Positions 53,108 to 64,000 of a DNA stretch of 64,000 nt are shown here, in pieces. This DNA is from Cytidiella melzeri (Eukaryota; Basidiomycota; Agaricomycetes; Polyporales; Irpicaceae), in NCBI GenBank assembly GCA_022592445.1, contig JABYQR010000265.1, positions 1 through 64,000 of the forward strand, in the 5' to 3' direction. The notes beneath the pieces were generated by a model. That model saw only the letters and a program-made list of their open reading frames with translations. It had not been told where the DNA came from and searched no databases. Numbering within the stretch: position 1 is the stretch's first letter; the number at the start of each line of letters is the position of its first letter. A program made the translations under genes and the position numbers.

Positions 53108-54159
53108 CCAAATGTATTGAGCTTACTACTGGCTCAGTCAGCACCATTCAGTTATGAAGGATGCTCAGTCATCGCTTACATTCTCTATTCATTGGTATTA
53201 GCAAGCAGGACTGTGCATTACCAATCCTTACTCATATGATATCACTGTAGCATTAGTAATCTAGTTACAGACATGTATATATACTGCTCCTAGAGAGCAG
53301 AGAAATAACAAGACACTTACTCCCAGAGTTAGTTGACCTTCCAAGTCATCCCCTACACTCGTAACTTTCAAACATAAATAATGACATTGATGTAGCCTAC
53401 AGTAGGCAACCGAGAAAGTGATTCTCTACATACTGCTATCTGAACGCCCATAGCAGACATAGAATTTTTTGTGCTACATCGTCCTGACCACCTTCCTGAT
53501 GAAGATTGAGATTCTTTGACATATCGAGTGTTTTTGGATGCAATAGTGATGTCAGCCAATGTTCCAGGTATATACAACAACGTGAAAAGTTGAGACTTTC
53601 GTGTTTAAATTTTACCTATAATGTATTTTTTTTCTTTCTAGGGTACTTTACTTGACGTTAATCTCCCACCCAATTGTCAGCACTAATGAAACTCCACTAG
53701 GCGCGGGATGATGGCAGCACACCGAGAGCTTGGCAGGGGACTTGGGCAATTTGTGAGCTCATCAATAGCTAGTACACATGGTAATCTTAGGCAATTACAT
53801 AGCATAGTAGATACAATTAAGAGGGTACATAATTTAGTATATAAGAGAATACATAGTTTGGTATATAGTACTGTTACATAGTGTACAAAACTCACTGATG
53901 GCATTGTAGATCTTCCAATTCCCCTTTTCCAGTAAAGCTCTATTTATGCCTCTGTCAGGCTCTTTGTTTATTCTGTTTGCACTGCTCACATACTCACACA
54001 TGTTTCATAGTGTATCATGGTTATTTAGACGGCCTTTGGGACAGCCACCCTGTCTCTTTTCTGGTAAAGCTCTATTTATACCTCTGCCAGCCTATGCTTC
54101 TGTTGTCCTCAACTTGCACAGGTTTTTCTTCTGTTTGCATTGCTTACACACAAGTCATG
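53108..54159. other. Unrecognised flank right of gypsy-B
   Basis: No convincing gene. 53260-53330 (CATGTATATATACTGCTCCT) looks like an LTR core promoter of an unknown element. 53940-54150 resembles the 5' non-coding part of hAT-1 (GCACTGCTCACATACTCACA, CATGTTTCATAGTGT). Confidence 0.4.
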
Positions 54160-54935
54160 TGTTCTAAGAGTACACATTGTGACATTAATCATTTCACCAC
54201 CCCAGAAAAGCCATTTGCACGTGTCAGACATACTGTTCAGGGTCGACCTAGGGCTGTCTGCCGTCACCGTAATTTTTTTAAATATGGTATCCGTAATACG
54301 GCCACCGTACCCGTACCGTTGCAAGCAAATACGTGCCCGTATAGACTCCGTAAACAATACGGGTCCCTCCTGTATGACGGTCTTGAAGACGGCGCCGTGT
54401 ACGGCATTCACGGTTGTGTACGGATGATTTCTACGCCGTGGGAATGTCAGAGATTCCTCACAGTGCAAGCCACCAAGGCTTTGTAGCCGCGTTACCAACC
54501 CAATCTCAGTCATCAATGCATCACCGGCCAGCAATGACCACTGCTCAGTGCTCAAGAGGCACATCAAAGGTTATGGCATCACGTCTGCATTCAATGCATG
54601 CAAGCAAGCAACATAAGGAGATTTATCATGCGCATAGTACTAATTATATGGCTGGTAGAGTGTTGAAGCGACACCAGGAGCGCATCGTATTGTTTCACGT
54701 CGAGAAGAGCTTGCATCGCACGCGGCATATGCAAAAGTCGACGCTGAATGACGAGTTATGTCGGCAAGCGTGTACTACTTCGCGCTTCACTGAGGTAGCC
54801 AAGACGCGTTCGATGAATGATCATTGCTAAATTGCACCAAGACATCTTTTTGGGTGACTTTGTTTTGCTGTGGTGAAAGATTATAAAGTCAGTAGTTTGG
54901 TAGGCAACCTCTCCAGCAAACAGCTTTTCCTCACA

Positions 54936-57900
54936 ATGGCTGACCAGTGCGCTTTACGCGCAGACGGCACTCTCAAGGATGCATCTGAAATCACCTTCTA
55001 TAATGATGCTGGCGACACGACACCCATCTCTGGTCCGGCCAGCCTGCAAAACATCACATTGCCAGATTTTACTGTCGCCAAAAACGCGCCAGGTAAGTAT
55101 ATTCATCCGGTGATTTACAATGCTTTATTGACTTCTTTGCATACAGAGGGTCGAGGTCACCGGAAAAAGTCCACCGCAAAGCTCAACGCATCTTTGCGTG
55201 CCGAGCAAGAAAATGAGGATGGTCTCCTCATCAAACCAAAGCCCCGTGGTGCCCGGCGCACTGCCAAGAAGCAGCCCACTCATGAAGTAAACCATGCACC
55301 AAACATTGGCGAGCCTATCTTGCTCAATGGTGAGGGTGACAACGATGACGACGACGAAGACTTCATATTAGTCGACAATGACAACAATGCACCCAATCTT
55401 TTGACTTGCACTGACTCTGACAACAGCGGTGATGGAGATCTTGAGGATGACGATGACGAGACTTTCTTTGGGATAAGCCCAGCAGAGGTTCAGTTTATTT
55501 GCATTTTAGGATAAATATTGCTCATTGTACTTACAGGCGGCTGATATCCTGCCGTCCAAGACCTTTGTTGACGGCTCCGCCAAAGTTCAAGCAGAAACTC
55601 GTCAAGACGCCATCAAGTGCAAGCAAGCTCGCTCATCTGCGTGCAACGTTGACTCGACGGGGCCTTCAGCCAAATGCGCAAGAGCATCTAAGAGTGCCTC
55701 GACTATGTCTATCTGTGATACTGCCGGCTCTGAGTCGACGCCCTCCAAGGTTTGTAGCTTTACTGTCTTCAAACACAAACTGGTTTCAGATATATTTAAT
55801 AGACTACAAAGCGCAATCCCGCTCATCTTCTCTATGAAGAAGTTGACCAGAACGCGAATGGTGATAAAGGTAATCCGGGTGATAAACATTACAAGTGCTA
55901 CCATGGTCAACGCAAGGTTTTGACCATCACAAAAGCTATGTGCTCGTTGCCAAACGGTTTGTCATTCCACATATTTCATTTCTTGTGCCACATTATTAAT
56001 GAATAATTATTAGGGCTTATTTTACATCTCAAGACACACTTTCCTGCAATGCATCGTTTGTACCTCGTCTCAAGGCGGGGACCAACCCTCCAACAATTGA
56101 GGAAATATCCATTGTCCAGGCAAAGACGACGCTAGGCCCTCAGAGCGCTCAGCAGTATGTTGCCGGACTTGAAGCAGCAACTGCAAATATTGTCGCTGCA
56201 TTTCAACAGCAAGTTGTTTGAGAAAAGGTCAGTTCTTACATAAATCTCTTTTTGTTCTATCATCTGATCATCACGAAGGGCAACTGGGATCAGGTGCACT
56301 TTGAATGTCTATTAGCGGAGTGGATTGTAGCATGCAATCAGCCCTTCGACGAGGTTGATAAACCTCAATTTCGCTGCCTCCTCCAGTATACGCACCATCC
56401 TTCTCCCAACCCCCTTCAAATTCCTCATCGCGGTGCTGTACGCTCAGGAGTCATGGTAATGGGAGAGGATACCGTGCACTTGCTACGTGCAATGTTTAAA
56501 GTGAGCTCATTCATTATTATTCATTATTTTCATTTGGTTGAAGTTGGTTTAAATCAGAAACTCAAGAGCAAGGTTAGTCTGTCCCTCGACGCGTGGACTT
56601 CGAGCAACGGTTACGCCTTTTTGGCAATTATTGCACATTATATCATGAACAATGGGGAGCTTGGTAAGCTGTGTCTCTCCGTCTGCTGTTCATGGTGTTC
56701 TGACAGGCTTCATCGGGTTTCAGAGGAATTGCTCATCAACTTTTGGGAATTATCTGGGGAACACTCGGGGGAGAATATGGCAGAAGCTGTTTGGGCTACG
56801 CTTGAGCTCTATGGGCTAGCGGGTCATGTGAGTACATCCTTCTCATCTCAATTGGCGCGTGGATAATAACTGCAAGGATACATAGATTATGGCCATCACC
56901 ATGGACTGTTACGAACGGTCTTCACACCCTATCATTTTTCTTTACTTCTTCAATTACCTTGATAACCAGTTATCTTCTTTACAATTGCCTTGACAATCCA
57001 ACTCGTCTTTCCTCCATCACTCCCTGATCCACATTGCCTCCGTTCAACACGGACTATTATGTTATCAGTTGCCTTCTGATGTCCATTCAAACCTCGGACC
57101 TAACTCCGATTGGTTACCATTGCTTTGGTTCAACCCTCGGCCTTTCCATACCTCCGTTACCACTCCATCGGGTCCAACCCCGTCTATCCCCTGTTTCGGA
57201 TCCAACTCCGTCTATCCCCTGTTTCAGGTTCGACCCCTTCTCCATTGATCTCTGCCTCATGTTTCCCCTTTCTATTGTTCCTTGTTTCCACGCCTTGATG
57301 GTCTTTTTTCTCATTGGCTTTCCAGAGTAGTGGCTGTTCTCTGTGTATTGTTCTTCCTTTCTGTTTCTCCGATTCGCTACCACCACCTCGGACTGGTCCA
57401 AAAGTAGTTAGGTCAACATGTATACATAGCTGCTAGACATGGGGCTAGAACCTCAGTCTATCCACTTCGTATCAATATTCCTTCTATCGAACCATCATCT
57501 GTCTGCCACTGTGCTTGACAGCGACTGCGCGGCCTAGACCATCATCAGACCTTGAGTGTAGCTACACCAAGGGGTTCTGACCTGACAACTTGTCTCTTGA
57601 CGATAGTTGGTCTTAACATGGACAATGCTTCTAATAATGACACTTTGATGCACTCCTTGGAGGAGCGCTGTATAGAGCAAGGGATTGATTTCTCTGCGTC
57701 GGAGGCGCGTATGCGGTGCATGCCACACACTATTCATCTTGTGGCGCTGAAGGCAATTTAAATTACTTTATTGCACACATCATCTCCTAATAATGACTGG
57801 TTGATAGCTTCTTGAAGGTATCGGAGCTATTTCCTCTGTGAATCGCAAGCAAGCTGTGGGCCGACAAGGGGTCTATGAGGAATCAGCTACGGCACCAGTG

Positions 57901-59273
57901 GATCGCGAGCACAACAATGACGGAATAGAAGCCGACGAAACATGTCCCCCCGAAGACGTGCTCAACTCAACATTTTCTGCCATTGACAAAGTCTGTAACT
58001 TTAATTGATTGTCGTAGTCACTCCATCTCACTGTGATTTAGCTGCAGACTATTGTCCGTGCTGTGCGCGTTAGCCCACAGCGCCGGCAAGCTTGGCTCAG
58101 CAAGGTTTCTGCACAACTTTGTCTGATTGGCAGTAAAGACGTTGCCTTGATGCTCATCCTCAACGTCAAGACACGATGGTCTTCAACACACCAGATGCTG
58201 CGTGAGTACCTTGCCGAATGGCTTTCTTGCGCAGTACCTCTGATTCAAGTGTCCTTCAGGTCGCACTCTCGATAACCAAACAGCTGTTGATGAATGTGTC
58301 AACTCGCACTACCGCGAGCTTGGAAAGTTTGAACTCAACAATACTGATTGGGCTGCCATCAGCATGGTCACATTGTGGCTCAAAGCGTTTTGTTCAGCAA
58401 CCACAGACATGTCCGCAACAGAACAACCCATGCTCTCAACGACTCATGCTATCTTTTGTGGGCTCCAGGATCATCTTAAAGCTATCCTGCGTGATTTGCC
58501 AAGCTCAACCCCAGCGCAGCTCAAGCGAGCTCTTACGGATGCCCACCGCATGCTCAGTGATTACTACCTGAAGTACAACGAGTCTCTTTTTTACACATGG
58601 GCAGCTAGTAAGTCTACTTCCATTGATACTCGACACAGTCCATTCATAGCAAACTAGTTCTCGATCCACGGATCGGCTATGAATGACTTCGAGAGGATTA
58701 CGCAAATGACCCAATGCTGCTGGAGTATCTTGAAGAGTCAAAGAAGGACCTTCATGGGTACTTTCTCAAGCATTACAAGCGTGCCTCGTCCTCTTCTGCT
58801 GTTTCCGGGATTTTGGCAGCCCCACCGACTCATCGTTCTGTTCCACGCGGCTCGCCTCAAAAAGTTAAGTTCACAGCTCGCTACCAAGTGAAGGAGCGCG
58901 TTGATCTCGATCAATTTCTCGGGTTCCTAAAGCTACCCCAGGAAAACTTTGACACATGTAATCGCATTAAATGGTGGGTAGGCCGCAAATCACGATTTCC
59001 CAACCTTTTCCCGTGTGCTCGCAATATTTTTACAATACCCGGTGCGTATCTAGACTCACCGCTTCAAGTTGATGCACTACTTACAAGTGTTTGGGGTTCT
59101 AAGGCTCAGCTGTGGCCGTCGAACGCATTTTTTCCGGTGGCCGCGACACAATTTCTCTTCGTCAAGCTAGTCTCAAGCCTGAGACCATCAGGACATTGAT
59201 GATCGTGAAGCAACAACTCAAGGTTGCTCAGAAGGTGGTCAAAGATCTGGTCGGCAGGTCCGGCATAGAGTAA
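54936..59273 (+). pseudogene. hAT-2 transposase, multi-exon, almost complete
   Basis: Start inferred at 54936 (MADQCALRADGTLKDASEI). First intron 55093-55146 (GTAAGT..CAG). An acidic N-terminal part precedes a BED-like finger region near 55890-56075 (KCYHGQRKVLTITKAM, HFPAMHRLY). The RNase H-like core follows: SLDAWTSSNGYAFLAI at 56585 with the first catalytic Asp, MDNASNNDTL at 57620, CMPHTIHLVAL at 57718. The helical insertion includes NVKTRWSSTHQML and FCGLQDHLKAIL. The C-terminus SAVAVERIFSGGRDTISLRQ at about 59105 is the dimerisation domain, with the stop at 59271. About ten short introns. Defects: TGA at 56219-56221 (one change from CGA) and the solo LTR inside the MDN codons at 57618. 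Confidence 0.87.
56907..57618 (+). mobile_element. Solo LTR, family LTR-C, TSD TGGAC
   Basis: 712 bp, TGTTACGAACGG..GGTCTTAACA, flanked by TGGAC at 56902-56906 and 57619-57623. It inserted into ATCACCATGGACAATGC of the hAT-2 transposase, between the codons for Asp and Asn of MDNASNND. CpG-rich compared with the 12260-12918 copy. Confidence 0.93.
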
Positions 59274-59691
59274 ATTTAATAAAACTACCTGCCTGTATGC
59301 CTCGTAAAGACCGTTTTGTACCCGTATAATACACCGTACCATACCGTTCAAGGTCCTAGCTTGATCTTATATGGTACGGGTGTCCCCGTGTTGTACCCAT
59401 ACACTACCCGTCAAGTTTACGGCCGTACCCGTTCACGGGCACGGTGAACAGCCATAGGTCAACCTCTTCCTATCACTACTGCCATTCCAAAAATCAAACT
59501 CCCAGCTCGCAACTCTAAGTCCATTGGTCAAGAAGATCACAGCACAGGTGGTGGAAGTGACAATGATTCTGACTCAGGCACATTCTGGGGCAGTTCTCAA
59601 TGGAAAGATGATGAGGAGGTTGAGGAAAGAGAAGAGGAAGATGGATGTATTGATATTTCCAGCTCTTGCTCATGGACAAGGTCCCCTTGTT

Positions 59692-60449
59692 TGACACGGA
59701 GACGGGGCTTGACGGGACAAACAGGGACACAGAGTGGATATCAATGAGGAGGTGGTGGCAGGCGTGAAGCACAATGCTCTCATCAGCTGTCAGACTTTGC
59801 TCAAGTATCTAGCCCAGTAAAGACCAAGTTAGTTATTGATACTACCTGCTATGTAGTACAAGAGGAGTTTTGCTTACCTAGCCCAGTAAAGACCAAGAGG
59901 TCAAGATGGGGGGCTAGGAGCATACATGCAGCTGTATATATAGACTTCAGGGACCTGCGCACAGACCATGTTGAGGGTAGGCTTTGCAAGAAGCTGTGTG
60001 AACAAAGAACAAAAGATCTACCTAAAAGAGAACAACAGCTATTGTCTAGACTTTGCCAAGAACTCTACCTGTGAGAGAATCTATCTAAAAGGAGACCAAC
60101 CATTTTATTCCATTCCCGCACCTGTGAGAACATTCTTCCATAAAGAGAACAATAGGGAAAGAACAAAAGGAGTCCATGTGAATGGTATCTATGACGTCAA
60201 ACCCTAGCTATGGGCTGAGCCATGTGTTTGTAGCCATGTGGTCTTACTTAAGCTAAGTCACATGCCAGTGTGATGTAGTAGCAAGTAACGTGACCGTGTG
60301 GAGCATCTAAGCCACGTGATACGGGCACTTAGTAGATGTGCAAGGAGTTTGTGCAGAGAGGGTTGCAACTGGGTTCCAGCCCAAGGTTTTACAGATAAAA
60401 ACAAGAGGTAAATTTCAAAAAATAAGGGCTAGTTGGGCCATCCACGACA
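59692..60449 (-). mobile_element. LTR-B copy, no target duplication
   Basis: 758 bp, TGTCGTGG..CCGTGTCA on the minus strand, with TATATATAG box and intron module. Flanks are TTGTT and CCCCC. The right flank (60450-60532) is reverse-complement text of the unclassified 16550-16987 insert and is G-rich beside the LTR on the minus strand, like a polypurine tract, so this may be the 3' LTR of a deleted element. Confidence 0.88.
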
Positions 60450-60532
60450 CCCCCCATTGTGCTCTCTTCCTTTGCACCTTGGGGTATGCTTCATCTTCCT
60501 TGCATTTGCAGTATGTACATATGCTGACCCTG

Positions 60533-61228
60533 TGTAACAGTAATGCTACACTCACCAGATAAGTTGGTTAACTTGAGGGGGATGTGGTGAGATAGAGACT
60601 AAGAGTGGTGGTGAGCAAAGTACTGGTGGGTACTGAGTAGTCCTGGTTCAACAGAGTGGATAAGACTGAGGGGATATGCCCTCAGGAGTGCCTCCATATA
60701 TACATGAAGGGGAGGACCCCAGGTACTACCCTAAGACCCCTATACCTACATGAGTAAGCGAAGTAATCTACCTTACTAAGCATGCCCTATGCCCTAGTGG
60801 TGCCACTTCAATAATCAACCAATAGCAATTGTCCCCATGACCTGACCCCATGACCCAGCTCCAAGGCTAGACTTGTTCTAGCTTGTTCTAAGACAAGGCT
60901 AGACTTTTCCAGAAGGTTCTATACTATGACATCATCTAATGGAATGTTCTATACTATGACATCATAGTTCCAGCAAGTTCCACAAGGTTCCAGAGAGTTC
61001 TATCATGTGATACACAGATATGGAAAGGAGCGCATCAGCGCATCAATTGATAGGCACTGAGAATAAGCGCCGGAATAGGCGCCTGATAAGCGCCTGATAA
61101 GCGCTGGATAAGCGCCTAAATAGACGCCGGATAAGCACTGGATAAGCGCTTGACAAGCGCTTAAATATTCCCAATAATACCGTTGCCTGGTAAGGCAAGT
61201 CTTGTAGAAACATTGAAAATCTGTGACA
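60533..61228 (-). mobile_element. 3' LTR of gypsy-C (LTR-A)
   Basis: 696 bp, TGTCACAG..CTGTTACA on the minus strand. On its internal side the minus strand reads AAGGGGGGGTAA directly before TGTCACAG, a polypurine tract, which ties the LTR-A family to this gypsy element. The left-hand target sequence is CCCTG; its partner lies beyond the window. Confidence 0.9.
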
Positions 61229-61465
61229 TTACCCCCCCTTCTTGCTTTGAACTCCGTGCAAAGAGTTTTGAACGAACACCTTGGTCATTGAGTCCACTTT
61301 TTCACCATTGTAAAGAGGGTGCCTAAGCAATTCCGAGTGACTCTAGCGGCTTCTACCGACGCCCCTGACGGGGTTCACACCTCATTGGCTGATGGTAGTC
61401 TAGTCCGTACCCTCCTCGGTTGTGTCATTGGATTGTGGATGATCCTTGGTGTGTTGTTTGTAACT
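61229..61465 (-). other. Gypsy-C 3' untranslated region
   Basis: About 240 bp between the pol stop and the polypurine tract, with no coding text. Confidence 0.6.
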
Positions 61466-64000
61466 TTATACACAGTAGATTGTAGCTGAGCGAATAGCTC
61501 GGGGATGATCGTTGTAGAATTTCTTGATCGCTTCTTGAGCGTGCGTGATGTTTTCTACAGGTTCCCACGTGTCGTCGTTCGGTCCGTAGCCTTTCCAGCG
61601 TATGTAATACTGAAGCTTTTTGGCACGACCTGTACGTCTTGACTTGAGAATCTTCTCGACTTCGTATTCTTCTTCTCCGTCGATGATATCTGGCGGAGGC
61701 ATCTCCAGCTTTTGGCCTTCAAATTCAGGTTCATTGTACGGTACCAACTTGCTTGCATGGAATACAGGATGTATCCTTGGTGAACGTTCGGGCCATTCCA
61801 GTCTGAATGTGACTGGCGAAAGCTTTTCAGCAATCTTGAATGGGCCATAGTACTTGGCTGACAGCTTATGTCCAGATTTTTGGTAGTCTCTCAGATCTAG
61901 CATGACCTGATCGCCTTCGTTGAAGGGGACCTTCTGGACGTGCTTGTCATAGTACCACTTCATGCGTTCAGCCGCCAGTTGTAACGCCGCCTTAGCATGC
62001 TCTTGAGCTTGCAAGCGGTTCCACATGATGTCATTCATGTCAGACCTTTTCAGGTCCTTAGTGAGCGTTGGACCAGCTCTAGGGTGTCTGCCGTATTTGA
62101 GGTAGAAAGGCGAGTGCTTAGTTCCCTCGTGCGCTGCATTGTTGTATGCGAACTCAGCCGAGCTGAGCAGTCTAGCCCAGTCGTCGTGTAGTTGATCAAC
62201 GTAACAACGCAGGTACTGTTCGAGCGTTTGATTAACTTGTTCAGTTTGACCATCAGTCTGCGGATGATATGCGGTAGTCATTGTAGATTCTATCCCTAGC
62301 ATTTTACACCATTCCTGGAATAAATCTGCTGCGAATTGTGGACCTCGGTCGGAAATGATTTGCAAAGGTAACCCGTGAAGGGTCCAGACTCTCTCATAGA
62401 GTAGAGCTGCAAGATCTTTTGCCGAGAACTCGTTTACAATAGGGAAGAAGTGTGCCCTTTTAGTGAGGCGGTCTACAACTACACAGATAGCATTGAAGCC
62501 ATCAGACTCCGGTAACTGAGTAATCAAGTCGACAGTCATGATATCCCATGGTTCAGCCAGAACCGGATTAGGGATGAGTGGTCCGTAAGGCTGTTGCGGA
62601 CGAGTCTTCATCCGCTGACATGTGTCACAGCCTGTCACGTATTTCTTGACATCAGTGGTTAAACCTGGCCACCAGTAGTTTCTCGAGATCAGTTCGTACG
62701 TTTTCCATCTGCATGGATGTCCAGCAGAAGGTAGATCGTGATGCATCTGGATGATTTGGCGTCTCAGATCTAATTTCTGATCTTTGGGGATGTAGACTTT
62801 TCCACGGTATAGGAGTAATCCGTTCTCAAAATTCCATTCCTCCAGTGATTTCTTGAACTCCCTAGGACCAGAGTTAAGTAACTGCTGATAGTCCTTGGTA
62901 ACTTCGTCGTTCATGAGTGCTTCCTTGACCCGTCTTAGGATTTCATCATTGTTGATAGGCGAGTCATGAGAGTTTTCAATAGCAGAGATGGCAAAAAACT
63001 CAGGTTTAAGGAGAATTTTGTCCTCGTTATCGGAATTTACCCCCTCTTCATGATCTGGCCTCCTGGACAGAGGATCTGCGGTAAGCATGGTCTTTCCAGG
63101 TTTGTGCCGGAGCACAAAATTGAATTGCGTGAGGTATAACGCCCATCGCGCTTGTCTCCGAGTCAGCTTCTGGGCATTCCTGAAATATGTCAGGTTTTGG
63201 TGATCCGACCATATTTCTACAGTAATCGGATGTCCCTCCAGATGTTGACGATACTCTTCCAGGGCGCGGATATTAGCCAACAACTCTTTATCGTATATCT
63301 CATAATTACGTTCATGGACGTTGAGTGATTTAGAGTAGAAGGCTACTGGATGCCACAGCTTGTCAGCTGGGTCCAGTTGTGATAGTACCGCTCCTGTAGC
63401 AAAGTCGCTAGCGTCTGTTTCCAGACGGAAAGGGTTTTCGTCATCTGGTATCCTCAGAATGGGTGCTGACGTAAAAGCCTGTTTCAGACTTTGGAAGGCC
63501 TGTTCCTGAGCATCTTTCCAGATCCAGGGTTGGTCCTTCTTTGTCAGAATAGTGAGCGGTTTCGCATGTTTAGCAAAGTCCTTGATGAAACGCCGATAGA
63601 AATTGGCGAAGCCTAAGAAGGCTTGGACTTGCTTAACCTTTTCAGGTCGCGGCCACTCAGTAACTCCGGTGAGTTTGGCTGGATCCATCTCGATATGTCC
63701 GTGAGAAATGATCATGCCTAGGTACTCAATGCGATCTTTTTCAAAAAAGCATTTTTCCGGTTTGGCAAATAGATCGTTCTCGCGTAACGCTTGATCACTT
63801 CCTGTGTGATACACGGTTTTCCTTCTTGTCTTCAGTGAAGATGAGGATGTCGTCGAGATACACCATGACATGTCCTTCTAAGATCAAATCACTCAGAGTT
63901 TCATTCATCATGGCTGGAACGTTGCAGGTGCATTGCTGAAACCAAAATACATCACCTTGGCTTCGAAAAGACCACGGTGTGTGATGAACGCCGTCTTCCA
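61466..64000 (-). pseudogene. Gypsy-C pol: reverse transcriptase to chromodomain, 5' end beyond window
   Basis: Open from 63871 down to 61466 (about 800 residues). RNase H: ETDASDFATGAVL, NYEIYDKELLANI, WSDHQNLTYF. Integrase HHCC finger SAGHPCRWKTYE..GCDTCQRMK, then an intact DDE: DIMTVDLITQL, IISDRGPQFAADL and QTDGQTEQVNQ. The chromodomain YEVEKILKSRRTGRAKKL, then YIRWKGYGPNDDTWEPVENI, is near the C-terminus. Above 63840 the text VMVYLDDILIF carries the YLDD box, but one base appears missing near 63917 and the frame slips again near 63825, so Pol is broken there. It is distinct in sequence from gypsy-B. Integrase and chromodomain look recently active. Confidence 0.9.

Larger units (their letters stand above)
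54249..59456 (+). mobile_element. hAT-2 element, 5.2 kb, TSD GGTCGACC/GGTCAACC
   Basis: Inverted ends TAGGGCTGTCTGCCGT and, on the right, ACGGTGAACAGCCATA lie between GGTCGACC (54241-54248) and GGTCAACC (59457-59464), an 8-bp duplication with one CpG transition. The subterminal 150 bp on both sides are rich in CCGTA/TACGG words (CCGTACCCGT), probably transposase-binding repeats. It holds one transposase gene and one solo LTR-C. Confidence 0.92.
54160..59691 (+). pseudogene. Unrecognised frame split by hAT-2
   Basis: 54160-54248 (MCSKSTHCDINHFTTPEKPF) and 59465-59691 (ITTAIPKIKLPARNSKSIG, then an acidic DDEEVEEREEEDG stretch) join in one frame if the hAT-2 element and one 8-bp target copy are set aside. 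The upstream text resembles hAT-1, so this may be the N-terminal part of a hAT-1-type transposase. It is cut off at 59692 by an LTR-B. Confidence 0.5.

Noticed and set aside
1..64000. tRNA, rRNA or other structured RNA genes
   Set aside because: None recognised by eye on either strand; a tRNAscan or Rfam search would decide.

Overview
The window is a transposon-dense stretch of a filamentous fungal genome, very probably a basidiomycete of the Agaricomycetes. The reasons are the transposase families (Plavaka, KDZ, hAT), chromodomain Ty3/gypsy elements, a DUF6532 gene, a BTB/POZ remnant, and introns of 45-98 nt with GT..AG ends and CTRAC-like branch sites. I cannot name the species. Only a few loci look like ordinary host genes: a three-exon membrane-anchored glutaredoxin-like gene (8932-9984), a short candidate secreted protein (39347-39829, minus) and possibly the DUF6532 gene at the left edge.

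Layout. 1-7000: a multi-exon DUF6532 gene (minus) stands back to back with a decayed Plavaka transposase (plus) that carries two nested solo LTRs, each with a perfect 5-bp target duplication. 7000-10600: duplicated non-coding segments and the glutaredoxin-like gene. 10623-14155: a decayed hAT element with a perfect 8-bp target duplication, carrying three LTR insertions and a small MITE. 14400-15000: a BTB pseudogene. 15304-25317: two truncated copies of one gypsy family fused head to head, further interrupted by a 5'-truncated LINE, an unclassified 438-bp insert and a second hAT-1 copy. 25318-31600: a Copia scrap, a solo LTR, a CpG-rich island with an unrecognised 175-codon frame, a foldback hairpin and a second Plavaka fragment. 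31616-42818: a large inverted repeat whose right arm holds a 179-bp tandem array; between the arms lie a solo LTR, a fourth LTR type, a KDZ fragment and the secreted-protein candidate. 42629-45278: a decayed Copia. 45279-53107: a full-length chromodomain gypsy (minus) with both LTRs. 54249-59456: a nearly complete hAT-2 element containing a solo LTR. 59692-64000: a solo LTR and a second chromodomain gypsy, running off the right edge.

LTR families named here: LTR-A (about 725 bp; LTR of the right-edge gypsy-C; six copies), LTR-B (about 758 bp; LTR of gypsy-B; six copies), LTR-C (about 712 bp; two copies) and LTR-D (one candidate). Insertions can be ordered: hAT and Plavaka elements came first, LTR elements later. 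Most premature stops are one C-to-T or G-to-A transition from a sense codon, and two hAT target duplications differ by exactly such a change at a CpG, pointing to cytosine-methylation decay or a RIP-like process.

The most unusual structure is a short intron-like module inside LTR-B and LTR-D. A 20-21 nt sequence is present twice; the first copy is followed at once by a GT splice donor, the second ends in the AG acceptor, and a TACTAAC-like branch site lies between them.
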